The notes below the pieces were generated by a model. That model saw only the letters and a program-made list of their open reading frames with translations, did not search any database and was not told the DNA's origin. Source: Leptasterias polaris (Eukaryota > Echinodermata > Asteroidea > Forcipulatida > Asteriidae). From it: a DNA stretch of 64,000 nucleotides. Location of the stretch: NCBI GenBank assembly GCA_037783415.1, contig JAZGTN010000029.1, forward strand, positions 1,054,001-1,118,000, read 5' to 3'. This document shows, piece by piece, positions 1 through 10,614 of the stretch (positions are counted from its first letter, which is position 1; every line of letters begins with the position of its first letter). The translations under genes were made by a program, and so were the position numbers.

Positions 1-2460
1 TTGCCGTTGGTGTCCAAAACCCCATTCCATTCTGTCATTTTGTTTACCACTATAACCCACTTTAAATACAGCTGTTTTTTGTTTTAGAACTATTCACGGC
101 GGGAATTTTAAAAGCACGCGGCTTTGCATATGAATAAGAAAGGACACGCACAAAGGCCGTACAAAAAATACAAAGACGAATCGTTCAAGCGAAAGACTGT
201 AACGGAACACGCTACTTCATACAAACAAAATGGCATGCCTCCACACTAAGAGTAGGCCACCGTTGGACGCTGAGAGCCACTGGTTGGAAGTCAATAGCTA
301 TAGAGAAAAGACTAAGGAAGAGGAAAGTAAGCTGGAAGGAACATATAGGCAAGGGTAGCGAAGGAACCGAACCATCTATCAGAAGGTAGCTTCCCACTTG
401 TGGGTTTTGGAAGCCCAGGAAACTAACGAGGATTTATGGAGGACCAAAGTTTTTCCGCATTCGGCTGGGATATTGTTTTACTGGCCATTTTTTGTTGAAG
501 TACGTTTAGAAGAATGACAGGGACTTGACAAGGAACAGACCCTCTTGCTGTGGGCTTGCCAAAACCGAGGAGACGCTGGATAGAATTAACGCAGGGACAA
601 AAGCATGATTGTTCTTCTGGCAAGTCGTTTCGGCACTGGGGTGTATCAGCTCCTACCTGTCTTCTTGGAAACTCCCTTTTTCAGGGTGAGAGAGCCACTC
701 TTAACGTTTGATCGGAAGACAAATTTGTAACCAACGATTGCGACGAATTGGTTAGAAATATGAAGGTAAGAGAGACTTAGACAAAAAGATAGGCCTAACC
801 CCCACAAAGAAAATCACAATATTAAATACACCAGAATACGGTTTTCGAGGGGAAACAAACATTTGGTCGAAACCTGCCTATTTATACCAGTGCACTTTGA
901 AAATGGCGTAAACATTCAAGTTCGACATTGTGAATAACTACTATATGAAGAATGTACATTACTGTATACAGGGTTCCATAAAAACCATAGGAGATAATAT
1001 TTTTATGAAGAATGTATTTTCGATGTGCAACTGCTATGGAGGAAGTGGAATCGAATAATGTGTGATTTTAGAACTGTGAAGAGTACGTGTCAAGTACGAT
1101 AAAAGCAAAACCACTACCTTATCCTCTTCATATCGAGGAAATATAGCAAAACTATTGTCAGTTTAATGAATATATAGACCCCTTTAAAAATATTAATAAA
1201 TAAAATAGAATATAAAAAAATCAAGTCTGCGTAGATTTAATCCGTATAAAATGACACACGACCTCATTTTAAGATTTCTCGAAAAAAACACCCCAAAACA
1301 ACATAAATTATGGGCCTTGGCCTCATTGTCCAAAAGTTGCGAGGCCATGCTACTAAAAGAGTTTTTTTTATATAAATGTTTATTTGAGAGAAATTCAAAA
1401 GTAAATGTACAATTAGTTCTTATACATTATTGACTTGGGGGTAGTGTTCGGCAGTAAAACAAACTGTATATGGAAATATTTATATATTATATCAGCTGTT
1501 CCCTAATACTATATAAAGAAGAGATCTTCTCCCGAAAGGGCCATTTGTTTTTAAAGAACTATATTGGTGGTTTCAATAGGGCCTTATGTATTATGATGTT
1601 AGTTTTTTTGCTTGTACATTATACAATCGACCTGTTCTTTTTTTCTGAGAGTCAGAACAGGAAAGTTTGATGAGCGAATAAGTAGCTCACATTCGACAAT
1701 AATCGTAATAGGCCTACTATAAAAAGTAGCCGCAGAGTTTGATGGATTGATATTCAGAGAAATCGAAATTATCTCCTCCCACAGTATCCCATTCTACTCC
1801 AAATCGACTGCATTAATCTTCCCCCAGAAGAACGACAGACGCATAAAAGGAAGCAATACAACAACAGTTCCAACTTGTTTTGATATATCTGGTTGCAAAG
1901 ATTGAATATTTCATAAACATGGATGTAGAGCTGCAGTTGAAACCAGACCGGCCATCAATCTTGGCTGAATCGTTTCGGTAATATCGTATACAGGCATATA
2001 CCGTATGATATTAACCCATTTATGTCATAATTGAAAGCGGTGATTGGGTTTGCATTTGATTGGTATCGGTGTGTTTGGATGCCGGGGAGAGGCAAGACCC
2101 ACTGCTATGTCGGGTAATTCTAACCAAGATTTATACCCCCGATCATCACGACCGTCACTCAGAGGCTCATGGCGGCAAATGACGGTTGATGACGGGCTGT
2201 AATGTTCTGCTGTGTGTAGCTATATTGACGGTCTTCCAAACCCGATGTTTGAAGGGCAATTCTCAGTGTTTTGAGACTTGGTAGGCAGGATTGCTATATA
2301 GAACATAGGGAACACGACAATAAAATGGTGTCGGTATGCCTACGCTGCAGGTGTTGTCTTTCTTGACTATTGTGTGTGTGCTTAGAGCTTGAATTGTGGC
2401 CACTCAATATTTTTTGATATACAAGTTTTTTAAGTTATAGGCCTATTCTGCTAAAACACC
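1..2460. other. AT-rich non-coding stretch, no gene recognised
   Basis: Only short open frames occur here, all under 70 codons, and none resembles a known protein. I see no RNA gene, no long tandem array and no clear transposon end. It is probably intergenic or intronic DNA. Confidence 0.5.
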
Positions 2461-2461
2461 T

Positions 2462-2590
2462 CCCGGATCAGAATTGACCCGGATTCCGGGTCAAATCCGG
2501 GTCAAAGTGACCCTGAACCCCAATCAAATCTCCAGATTTTAACCGAACTCCGGGTCACATTAACACAGATTCCGGGTGAAACTAACCCCA
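2462..2590. repeat. TGACCCGG-type dispersed repeat, copy 1
   Basis: The stretch is made of alternating TGACCCGG and CCGGGTCA words, so it is locally palindromic. The same words recur in at least six other places in the window (about 5.35, 28.6, 40.85, 50.0, 53.76 and 60.7 kb). It is most likely a degraded non-autonomous DNA element. No coding capacity is visible. Confidence 0.6.
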
Positions 2591-3646
2591 CTAATGGAGC
2601 AGGCCACCAGTCTTTAGTGCAAGCCTACGTACTTTCCCCCGATTAAAGGCTAACTATGTTTTGCTTAAATGTTCTAAAAAGCATCCATTTTTAGATTGAG
2701 AATGTTTGGATAGCAGCAGGGGGATTTGTACCTTGTTCTGTCCTGTATGCTGTAGTATATATATATTTTTTTTATTGAGTTCACGTTTGATATTTGCTGC
2801 CTTCGCCATGATCTGTCTCCTCATTCTGTGGGTCACGTATACGCAGACCTATGTTTGATTAAACATGGATGCGTCTAATTGAAATGTGCTGCTCTATTTT
2901 GTCATGCCTGGGGGCAGCTCAGGTCGACATCGGAATATTTTCATTACTTCGTCTTCGTCTGTTAATTTGGAGGTTTCGTGGACCTCAATTCTGTTCGATT
3001 TCCAAATTGGAATAAATTGCTTTTGTTTGCTTAATTTGTCCCGAGATGTTACTTATAGGTTCAAATCAGTTTGATGTTGATGTGCTTTATTTGCTGTATC
3101 GTGTTCTGTTCATGTGCTGGGATGTAGGCACTGCTAACTCCCATTGTTGTTGCTGTTGCTATTTTCTGTTTAATTACTTTTACTAAATCAGTTTGACATT
3201 GACTTCTTTTGATGTAACTGTGGTGTGTGATGTCCTGTTTTAGTGACGTGGCCTTTTTCTTATAAGTTTGAATATTCTTGAATGTACCCATCTTATATTC
3301 TGCTGTAGATTCCGTTCGGTTCCGTCGCGATATATTTTGCTTTGCTTTGGCCTGGTTTATCCTGTATTCTATTTTACTGTATTAAGGTTCGGTTCCACCA
3401 GTATATCATTAGAACGTAAGTCTAATTTAGGTATTTTTGTCTTGTGGCAAGTATAACTTCGTTCCAATTTATGTAAGTTGTGTCTCTAGACCATGTATCT
3501 TTTTCTTTTCAAGTATTTGACATTATCCGAAGTCGGTTCCGTCCGAATATTGTAAATCAGTTCTGGTAGGATATTTCCTGTTTGGTTCCATCTTGATATC
3601 GTCCGAAACTAGTGTTATTCCTCCCGAATCAACACTCTGAAGTAGT
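2591..3646. other. T-rich non-coding stretch
   Basis: The plus strand is T-rich, with 'ggttccgtc'-like words recurring loosely around 3300-3620. Short frames on both strands show no protein-like pattern. I see no gene. Confidence 0.4.
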
Positions 3647-3960
3647 TTCGTGTCGTGTCTGAGCGGTCTACACCACTGGATTCAAGCTCTGCTGGTTGAA
3701 CCACACGGAAATGTGGGTTCGATTTCCGGTTTATGACACCAATTTTAGCTAGGCACTAAACCATAATTGCTTCTCTTAACCCATGTGTATCGATGGGAAC
3801 ATGAGAGGGTCGAGAGGGCCCCTTATTAGCACTAATCTAAGCAGCTTGGGGTTGTATGCTCCCCAGGGAGTTCAGAAAGTTTGAGGGCATGCCTGATGAA
3901 CAGGGATAAGAATGTTAGTGCCTTGATGGTAGCTACTCATTATGCGCTATAAAATAAGAA
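3647..3960 (+). mobile_element. tRNA-Leu-derived SINE
   Basis: The head (about 3650-3740) reads like a class II tRNA: an A-box-like GAGCGGTCTA and, about 55 bases later, a B-box-like GGTTCGATTTCC. The roughly 220-base tail contains a 'tatgctccccagggagtt' segment. A related tail ('gcatactcccaaggagtt') follows a similar tRNA-Leu-like head in the opposite-strand element at 35.94-36.20 kb, which supports one SINE family. Transcription would be by RNA polymerase III from the internal promoter, with mobilisation by a LINE. The exact 3' end is uncertain. Confidence 0.7.
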
Positions 3961-4108
3961 CACATTACATTTATTGTTTACTACTATATCTGGATATCAT
4001 GTGCCTGCTGTTCTCTTTAGCTTTTTTGTTTGAGCATAAAACTCCCACACGTTCGGCTCTACTGTTCTTGGTATCAAATTATATGCTCATCCCCTTATTA
4101 TTCTCTAC

Positions 4109-4381
4109 CTATTGATTGTATATAGGCAAACCCACCCAGCCAGTGAAAGCTTCTGCGTTTGACAGAAATATTACAGCCCACAAGAAGAATCCAATAATTG
4201 CAGAAATCCCGTTAAAAAAACCCCGTAAACGCCACTTTTTGTATTCAAGGCATGTCCGTTCCTGTTCAAGTTGATCAAACGGTTCAGCCTCGGTCTGCTG
4301 TTTGAAGAGCTCTCCGAGACTTGGGCCGTAAGAAAGTTTGCAAACACCTTGACGAATACATTTCCTGTACGTTGAAAGCAA
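4109..4381 (-). CDS. Possible membrane-protein exon (unrecognised)
   Basis: The open frame of about 90 codons has an acidic, Gln-rich stretch (about residues 24-42), then a basic KKWRLR, then a convincing hydrophobic helix (about residues 55-75) rich in I, F, L, W and V. On the minus strand a 'tttcaacgtacag' acceptor-like site lies just inside the frame and a GTGGGT donor-like site near its end, so it could be an internal exon rather than a complete gene. I do not recognise the family. A second overlapping frame on the same strand (4171-4503) looks like a shadow. The call could be a chance open frame. Confidence 0.22.
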   Translation of the reverse strand: MLSTYRKCIRQGVCKLSYGPSLGELFKQQTEAEPFDQLEQERTCLEYKKWRLRGFFNGISAIIGFFLWAVIFLSNAEAFTGWVGLPIYNQ

Positions 4382-4569
4382 TTTTTGTTTTCACTGCACA
4401 TTCGTGCTAATCTGGCGGGAAAGGTCAATGATTCATTCTTGATTGGCATAAAGGGCCCATTAACGGTCGCTAGGTGTGACTCTTGTTTCAAAGTCGGGAC
4501 CATCTGGTGAAGGGCATTACATTACACCACTGTGGTCGTAGCGCAGCCCTCGAGTGTTTACCGTTCTCG

Positions 4570-4570
<1 letters not shown>

Positions 4571-4603
<33 letters not shown>

Positions 4604-4604
4604 C
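4571..4604 (+). repeat. Poly(T) tract
   Basis: About 30 uninterrupted T residues. On the minus strand this would be poly(A), so it could be the tail of a retroposed sequence lying at lower coordinates, but I see no clear retroposon body next to it. Confidence 0.8.
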
Positions 4605-5344
4605 ACAATCTTATACGTTTATATTAAGAGTTTATAATTTTACAATTTCTGTTGCACACGGACAATGACAAATGAAGGGCTCTTTATTGTTATATACTCT
4701 TTCATATTATTATAATTACAATTTTTACAGTTTTAATTTAATAACAGCTTAATAATAATATATTATTATTTAACCTATCCAATAGTCCACACAACACATA
4801 GTTTGACTGAATACGACAAAAATTAATAAACTTTGCCAATTGAGGATCTTAAAAGAGATAGGTCGTTCTCAATTAATATTTCCGAGACTCGATCAGCTCA
4901 TTTCTCAATAAATGTAATTTACAAACCTTCCTTTTTAAAGGAATCAAATAGAAACACTTAAATCTTTGATTTAAATATATCTGACATCACACAACTTAAG
5001 TTACAATTGAGACAATAGATATGCACAATCTTAATTTACTGTAACCAATTTATTGTTCATGCCACAGGAATCATGATTAAATTGGACCCTCCTTCTTAAT
5101 GAGCAGCAAATCTCTAAACTTAGCACAGGGCTAGGCAGAAGCTTTCTTCAGGTATACACATTAATATGAGGACATAATTTGGTTGGGGGGTAAACTTTGT
5201 GTGTGTACACCCAATCCAAACAGCGGCTGTTAATACCGAGTCGCAAATAGAATCTAACCGGCCGGTCAATCATGGGTCCAACATTGAGTCACCTTACAGG
5301 AGGTGTTTTTGATGGATTTGGGAAACAGAACATCGTACTTTTAC
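4605..5344. other. AT-rich non-coding stretch
   Basis: Strongly AT-rich sequence with ATTATT runs around 4690-4770. No coding or RNA feature seen. Confidence 0.4.
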
Positions 5345-5604
5345 TCTCTACAGACCTCTGGGTAAGAGTTGACCCGGATTCAAGGTCACAGGGATCTGAC
5401 CCATTACCAGGTCAGGCTTACATGGAAACTGGTTTTTACAATGGGTTTTAAACTCCTATTCTGCGTCAGTGTGACCCATTACCGGGTTATTTTGTCACAT
5501 AATCCAGGTCATACTGACCAAGATATGGGTCAAGCCCGACGGGATCCTGAATCCGGGTTAATTCCGGGTTAATTCCGATTAGGAAGTTTTTATAGTGTAG
5601 GGAG
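5345..5604. repeat. TGACCCGG-type dispersed repeat, copy 2 (longest)
   Basis: It starts with 'ctctgggtaagagttgaccc' and ends with 'ggaagtttttatagtgtag'. The reverse complement of that end ('ctacactataaaaacttcc') matches the starts of other copies ('ctctaaaa-ctcc' type), so it looks like a terminal inverted repeat. The interior carries several TGACCC/GGGTCA inverted words. It is best read as a non-autonomous DNA element of about 260 bp. An open frame across it (5369-5572) is incidental. Confidence 0.6.
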
Positions 5605-5749
5605 TTTGCATGATTCACCATACTTTCTTCTTTCCGACCGGGAGTATTGATAATTAGAGATAGAGGTTAAATTAAGTTTAAATATGATTTGCGTGTACTC
5701 TCATCGACCAGTTCACTCTGACAATGAAAACAGTATTACGAATGTGTCT

Positions 5750-6005
5750 ACATACCAAGGCTCACAACAAAGATCAGTAAGTTACATAATGCTAACTTCT
5801 CACACTGTGATCAATTCCACAGAGCTGCCTCAGTATCCCCAAAATAGCTAAGCACACCAAAATTATGCTTACCAGAATAAGGTTATCAGCGAGAGCACCA
5901 TGTCACATGTATCATCTGTGACTGGTGTCCTGCTCATTTTTGCTTAACAGCAAATGGTTAAGCACTGTTTTCTGCTTAAGCTACTTTATGCAACTGGGCC
6001 ATGGT
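5750..6005. repeat. Dispersed 'gcttaagca' repeat fragment
   Basis: It contains words such as 'cacagagctgc', 'tttttgcttaacagca', 'ttttctgcttaagc' and 'caactgggcc'. A related string, 'ttttctgcttaaaatg...gaagctgggcc', occurs at 63.0 kb and 'cacagagctgcatgagcaag' at 36.3 kb. I recall this type of repeat from echinoderm DNA. Boundaries are approximate. Confidence 0.5.
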
Positions 6006-7080
6006 GATCACATGAAACGGACATCTCTTATTTAGCTAGAAAAAAGACAGTACACCAATTTGACCGTTTTTTTTATATAAATAAAGTAAATATAAGAAAT
6101 AACAATAACAATAAAATACCACAAATTTATTTGTATATCAAATTATTAATTAAGACGTCTTTTATAACCTTCTCTTACCGTTGTCAATATTGTATTCCTT
6201 CTCAGGATGCAAAACATACACAACATTTTAATAATCATTACAGATCTACAAAATGAGGCAACCTAGTCTTGGTTTCAAATTTACACATTACTTATTTTAA
6301 AATTACAAAAAACCTTTGAGTAAGTATATAACAACTACAACTCCATTTTTCTTTCATGTTTGAATCGCTGGAAAATGATTAACCAAAACAAGCTGACAAT
6401 TTCTGGAGATGATTTATCAAAATCTCCAACGTTGACCAACGCTTTTAAAAAACTATTTTATTGAAATTTTTCTTTACAAAATTACTTACATTAAAATGTG
6501 TAAGGTATTTTGTGTGTGAATTTCATACCCTATTAATTGAAATGAATTAATTAAAAAATTATTTTGACACAATTTTTCAGTTTATTGGTGTAACTTCCTG
6601 TTTTAACTTCAACGCCCAAATGTTATTTAAAACATGATCATGTCCTCCAATATTGGTACCCAAGGAAAAACTTTGCCAGCCTGCAATGATGAATGCATCT
6701 GCATAGTACACAGTCAACCCTCCTACTGCCTGACCATTCAAATTCATTCACTGTGATTTTTGAACGATAGTGTTGTATTTGGTGGCCTATACTTATAGTT
6801 ACCTACGCAGGCCTATGGCTCATAGGTGGGAGTCCGTCGAAGTCCAATGGTCCAAACAAACAGTACAGAGTGTGACACGTCTAACATTGCAGTTGGCTGG
6901 ATTCGGACTGCCCGTCAGCCAGGCTGCGTGGTGCAGCAAGACCACGGTCACGCCCGACTGGTTTATTGCGTAATACAGTCGTTATACTACAATAGATAAA
7001 CTATGCCAACTTACAACACGATATCATGTTGTGAATGTATCCATACAGTACACAAATTTGTTCATACCCTCTGGGGTGGA
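6006..7080. other. AT-rich non-coding stretch
   Basis: Low GC with many T and A runs. A 67-codon frame at 6770-6973 lies in slightly more GC-balanced sequence but resembles nothing I know. No RNA gene recognised. Confidence 0.4.
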
Positions 7081-7215
7081 CATTCCTTTGCTCTATGTAC
7101 TTAAGAAAAAGCATATTTTTCAACACCAGTAAAAACACTGTGTGGACGTGTGTAAAGTCCACACAGTGTTTCAAAACCATGCCTTGTGTGGACCTCTCTT
7201 GTTCTCAGGTATACA
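7081..7215 (+). repeat. GACGTCC-family repeat fragment with a perfect hairpin
   Basis: This segment matches 8890-9025 (shared words 'aacactgtgtggacgtgtgtaa' type and 'acctctcttgttctcaggt'). It holds a perfect inverted repeat, with 14-base arms at 7134-7147 and 7157-7170 separated by 9 bases. The equivalent site in the second copy has a decayed right arm. It is part of a larger dispersed repeat family in the window. Confidence 0.6.
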
Positions 7216-8400
7216 CTTCGTACTTAATGCTTGCCCAAAGTTCTGTTCATACACAACCCGCACAGTTTGATGTTTCAAATTGCTAGTTGTTGTCTGTTGT
7301 TGTGGCTGTTCTTGTTGTTGATTTTTTTTTCACTAAAGAAGAAACTCTAACGATGGCTTCTGTCACTTTCTTTGATATTACAAGCGCCCACGAGTTAAAC
7401 AAAAACCCAAACATGTGAAGTACGCATAATTAAATTACAATTAATAATAATAATTAAACGATAAAATGAAATTAAAGCTTTGTCAACATTTGTGCTTTTC
7501 AGTGGAGTGGTTTAAAACTTAAACCAAGATAACATGAAGTGGGTTGCCGATTTCCACGCAGGAGTTTGTGCGATTTTGCAATTGGACTAAAGTCTTAACA
7601 AATTGTATAATCCTAATTAAGTAACATCTTAATTAAGAAAGAACTTTTTTTAAACACAAATTAACAGCTGTTTTTCACACAGTTATGTGTGCAAAAAGGA
7701 ATCTCTCTTCTACAGTACTGACTGGACAGTGTTCGTATTAACTAAGAATCGACAGGTGCGCATATCATACATGCACATTACAAAATAAACTTCCGTAGTT
7801 TAGCCAGTAGACATTTATTATACATTCACTAACTTTGTCACATTCCCTGTTTGTATTGATACCGATTTGCGTTATATATACAAAAGGGACCAGACTAGCC
7901 TCGGTTTAATGTAGGCCTATAAATGGTTGATTGGAAACAAAGACGGCCGCATCATGGCGGTCTGGCTTATAACCATAATCAATAACTGTACAATAAATAT
8001 ATCTCAATACACCGTATTTACACGCTAAGCTGCTCTGTCTACTCCAAAAGAGTATTTATCATTAAGTTATTTCCAGTCTTTAAACAAAATGAAACGATAT
8101 TTACAGACTAAGCATTCCATCCTCACAATGCATTACGCAACGTTCCTTGTATAAACAAAACATGTGGCAGCGGATTAAACAAAATAAATATGAACGTTTT
8201 TGATATCGCGTAATATCGATTGGTATCGATTCTCCACTTGTTTATTCTGTACAGTTGGTTCCCAATTATTGATTGGTTTGTTCAGACAGACTAGCTAAAA
8301 AGAAGAAAAAACCAAATAAAAAAACCAGATGGAATAATTGCGTTGAACTGGCTTTTTTAAATTTAACGATTGATAAGTCGAATGATTGACTTTAAGTTCA
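7216..8400. other. AT-rich non-coding stretch
   Basis: No gene or clear repeat boundary is seen. A weak GTTGTT run lies at 7290-7320. Confidence 0.4.
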
Positions 8401-8404
8401 TTAA

Positions 8405-9030
8405 ATGTTACATTATGCTTGGGGCGTCCACACTTAGTGTTTGTTGTTCCCGTAAATTGAGGACCTCTCTTCGTTCTTCTCTTGCCCCCCCCCCCCCCCC
8501 CCCCACCACAAACACACGTGTGTAATGGCCTGCAATCCTGGACCCCCTTTGTTCAACTCTTTGTCCAGACAAACATGGACGCCATTGTTTTCCTTTGTGA
8601 CATTAATTGTGGACCTATTGTCCCTTTTGTTGTAAGTCTTCGGTTTGAATGTCATTACGAACACACACTCACCCACACACACACATTGTTCGATAAATCG
8701 AGAATCTCTCTTTGTTCTCCCATTGTTTGGACTAACATTATTAATAGAAACGCCTTCTGGTTTTGTACACGAACGAGAAGCGAGGACGTCCTCGTTCTGT
8801 CAAAACATGCCCGGATTCATTTTGTTAAAGTTCTCATTTTAACGGGTAGACACGCTAATACACACACACAGCTCTGTGTTGCAGTCTCTCTGTGGGAATA
8901 CCTTTGCTCCGTACACCTAGGGAAAATCCTATATTTCAACACTGTAAAAAACACTGTGTGGACGTGTGTAAGTCCACAGAGTGAATCTAGTCCTTGCAAT
9001 ATGTTGACCTCTCTTGTTCTCAGGTCCACA
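8405..9030 (+). repeat. GACGTCC-family dispersed repeat, longest copy
   Basis: It contains the core 'cgaggacgtcctcg' preceded by 'tttgtacacgaacgag', interrupted by ACACAC microsatellites and a poly(C) run at 8485-8504. Matching stretches occur at 27.1-27.2 kb (plus), 42.88-43.21 kb (minus) and 50.69-50.86 kb (plus). A 243-codon open frame (8482-9213) crosses it, but its N-terminus is poly-Pro from the C run and the rest is repeat, so I do not call it a gene. The reverse-complement copy at 43 kb keeps the same segment order over about 330 bp. Confidence 0.6.
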
Positions 9031-9240
9031 TCGATCGTTCCCTATGCTAAAAGATCCTCTAGGTACAACTTGAACAAAGAAAACCTTGTTAGGTTGCATT
9101 GTTCCAATTTTTTCAAACACCCTTCAATGGCTAATGTGTTAGCCAACGCACACTCTCTCATCGATATTCAAAAAGTAAAATGCAGCATTGGTGAATTCAC
9201 TCAAATCTCATAGTTTTCATTTGAAAAAAAAAATATATAT

Positions 9241-10260
9241 CACACACCATATAATCAAACGGTGAAAACTTCATCAGATCTCATTTTCGAGAAACACCGA
9301 ATAATTTTCCTTCAGGAATTCTGTGCACGTTCACAGTTAATGCTTAATTTGGATTTAGAAAATCAAATTCAGATATTTTTAAAGTGTTGGACAACACTTT
9401 TTGTTGTTTAACTATGGCAGTATTTGAGATTGGACTAAGATCCATCTGTTCTTTTTTTCAATACTGGTATGAAGTTTATAAGTAAGCTATGAAAAAAAAA
9501 ATACATTAGCAGGTTGTTTATTTTCAGGTCGTCACCAATAACACACACTACCTTCAAATATATTATACAGCTCCATTGCATCACAGCCATCGTTTCCACA
9601 TAATATTCACACACCACACCCACTCTCTCATCGTTATTTACAGTGGTAAGCTTTCGGAACTGACGCCCACATCTAATAAGAGCTAACCCAAACGGGGGAA
9701 AAAATGAATTGAAAATAACCAAAAAGACAAAATGAAAACAAGCCAAATGAAGAAAATTTTCAAATATCTAACTGCAGCACCGTTTACAGGCACAGTGCGA
9801 AAGCCACTATCTCTTATTTTTTAGATTTTGTGTTTTACAAACAACAACCAATGTTTGGGTGCGGACAATTACGAAATAGTATTTTCTAAAAATAGATGTT
9901 TATATTATTTAACGGCCGTCAGGCTTTTTTTTATTTTTACGAACCCCCCCTTTTTGGGGGGGGGGGTGGGGTCGTTTCTACATCCTCTGTTGTAACATGC
10001 ATTTAATGAAGGAAACAATATGAGTGCCTTGTTTCAAATACGCTGAGCAGACGATTTACGTCTCAGTTAATAATTCTTAATATTGTCTGAATACCTGGAG
10101 CATTATTTACAAAGAATGCAACGTTTGCAGGTGAAACCCCATGGCCTTGGAATTGCAATCGTGAGAAAGTCTGCTTATTCTGTTTGAATTTCTCCTCGTG
10201 GAACTACTATCTGTTTGGGGAAATTTCACGCTCAACCACGTATACCGCAGTAAATATGAA
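9241..10260. other. Non-coding stretch with a C/G hairpin
   Basis: No gene seen. At about 9944-9966 a run of C's, TTTTT and a run of G's forms a self-complementary hairpin. It could stall polymerase and could also mark assembly trouble. The open frame at 9435-9746 (minus) is not protein-like. Confidence 0.4.
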
Positions 10261-10266
10261 GACACT

Positions 10267-10272
10267 TTTATT
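10267..10272 (-). terminator. Candidate polyadenylation signal of the GPCR gene
   Basis: On the minus strand this reads AATAAA, about 340 bases past the GPCR stop codon and in the right direction for its 3' UTR. The hexamer is common by chance in AT-rich DNA, so this is only a candidate. Confidence 0.4.
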
Positions 10273-10614
10273 TCCCGTGTGGTGTTATTGACCTGATTTG
10301 CTATATTATTTACAATAATCCTTTATACATACCAAAGAACAAAACTCCCGACAGAAACCAGATTGAGTATTCCTTTCATCGAACACGAGGATTACTGGAA
10401 TTGCCCCAAGAGGAATTCTAAAACAAACAAAAAATGCTAAGATCGTGTTGTTGGCGTCCGTAGTTTCTGCTTCAATCCAGGCCAGTCTTCTTGTATGCGT
10501 TTCCCCATTTTGATAATTGTGGATATATCGATTTCAGTTAGTTTTCCTTTACATCAGTTTAGCTGTTTGTGTTTTAGTTATAACTGTTATTGGTTACGGT
10601 GTTCGATTACCATT

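Noticed and set aside
4171..4503. 110-codon minus-strand frame overlapping the membrane-segment candidate
   Set aside because: It lies in another frame of the same strand, lacks a hydrophobic helix and looks like a shadow.
8482..9213. 243-codon open frame, second longest in the window
   Set aside because: It starts with poly-Pro from a poly(C) run, contains His-Thr runs from ACAC microsatellites and lies on a dispersed repeat; no protein family is recognisable.
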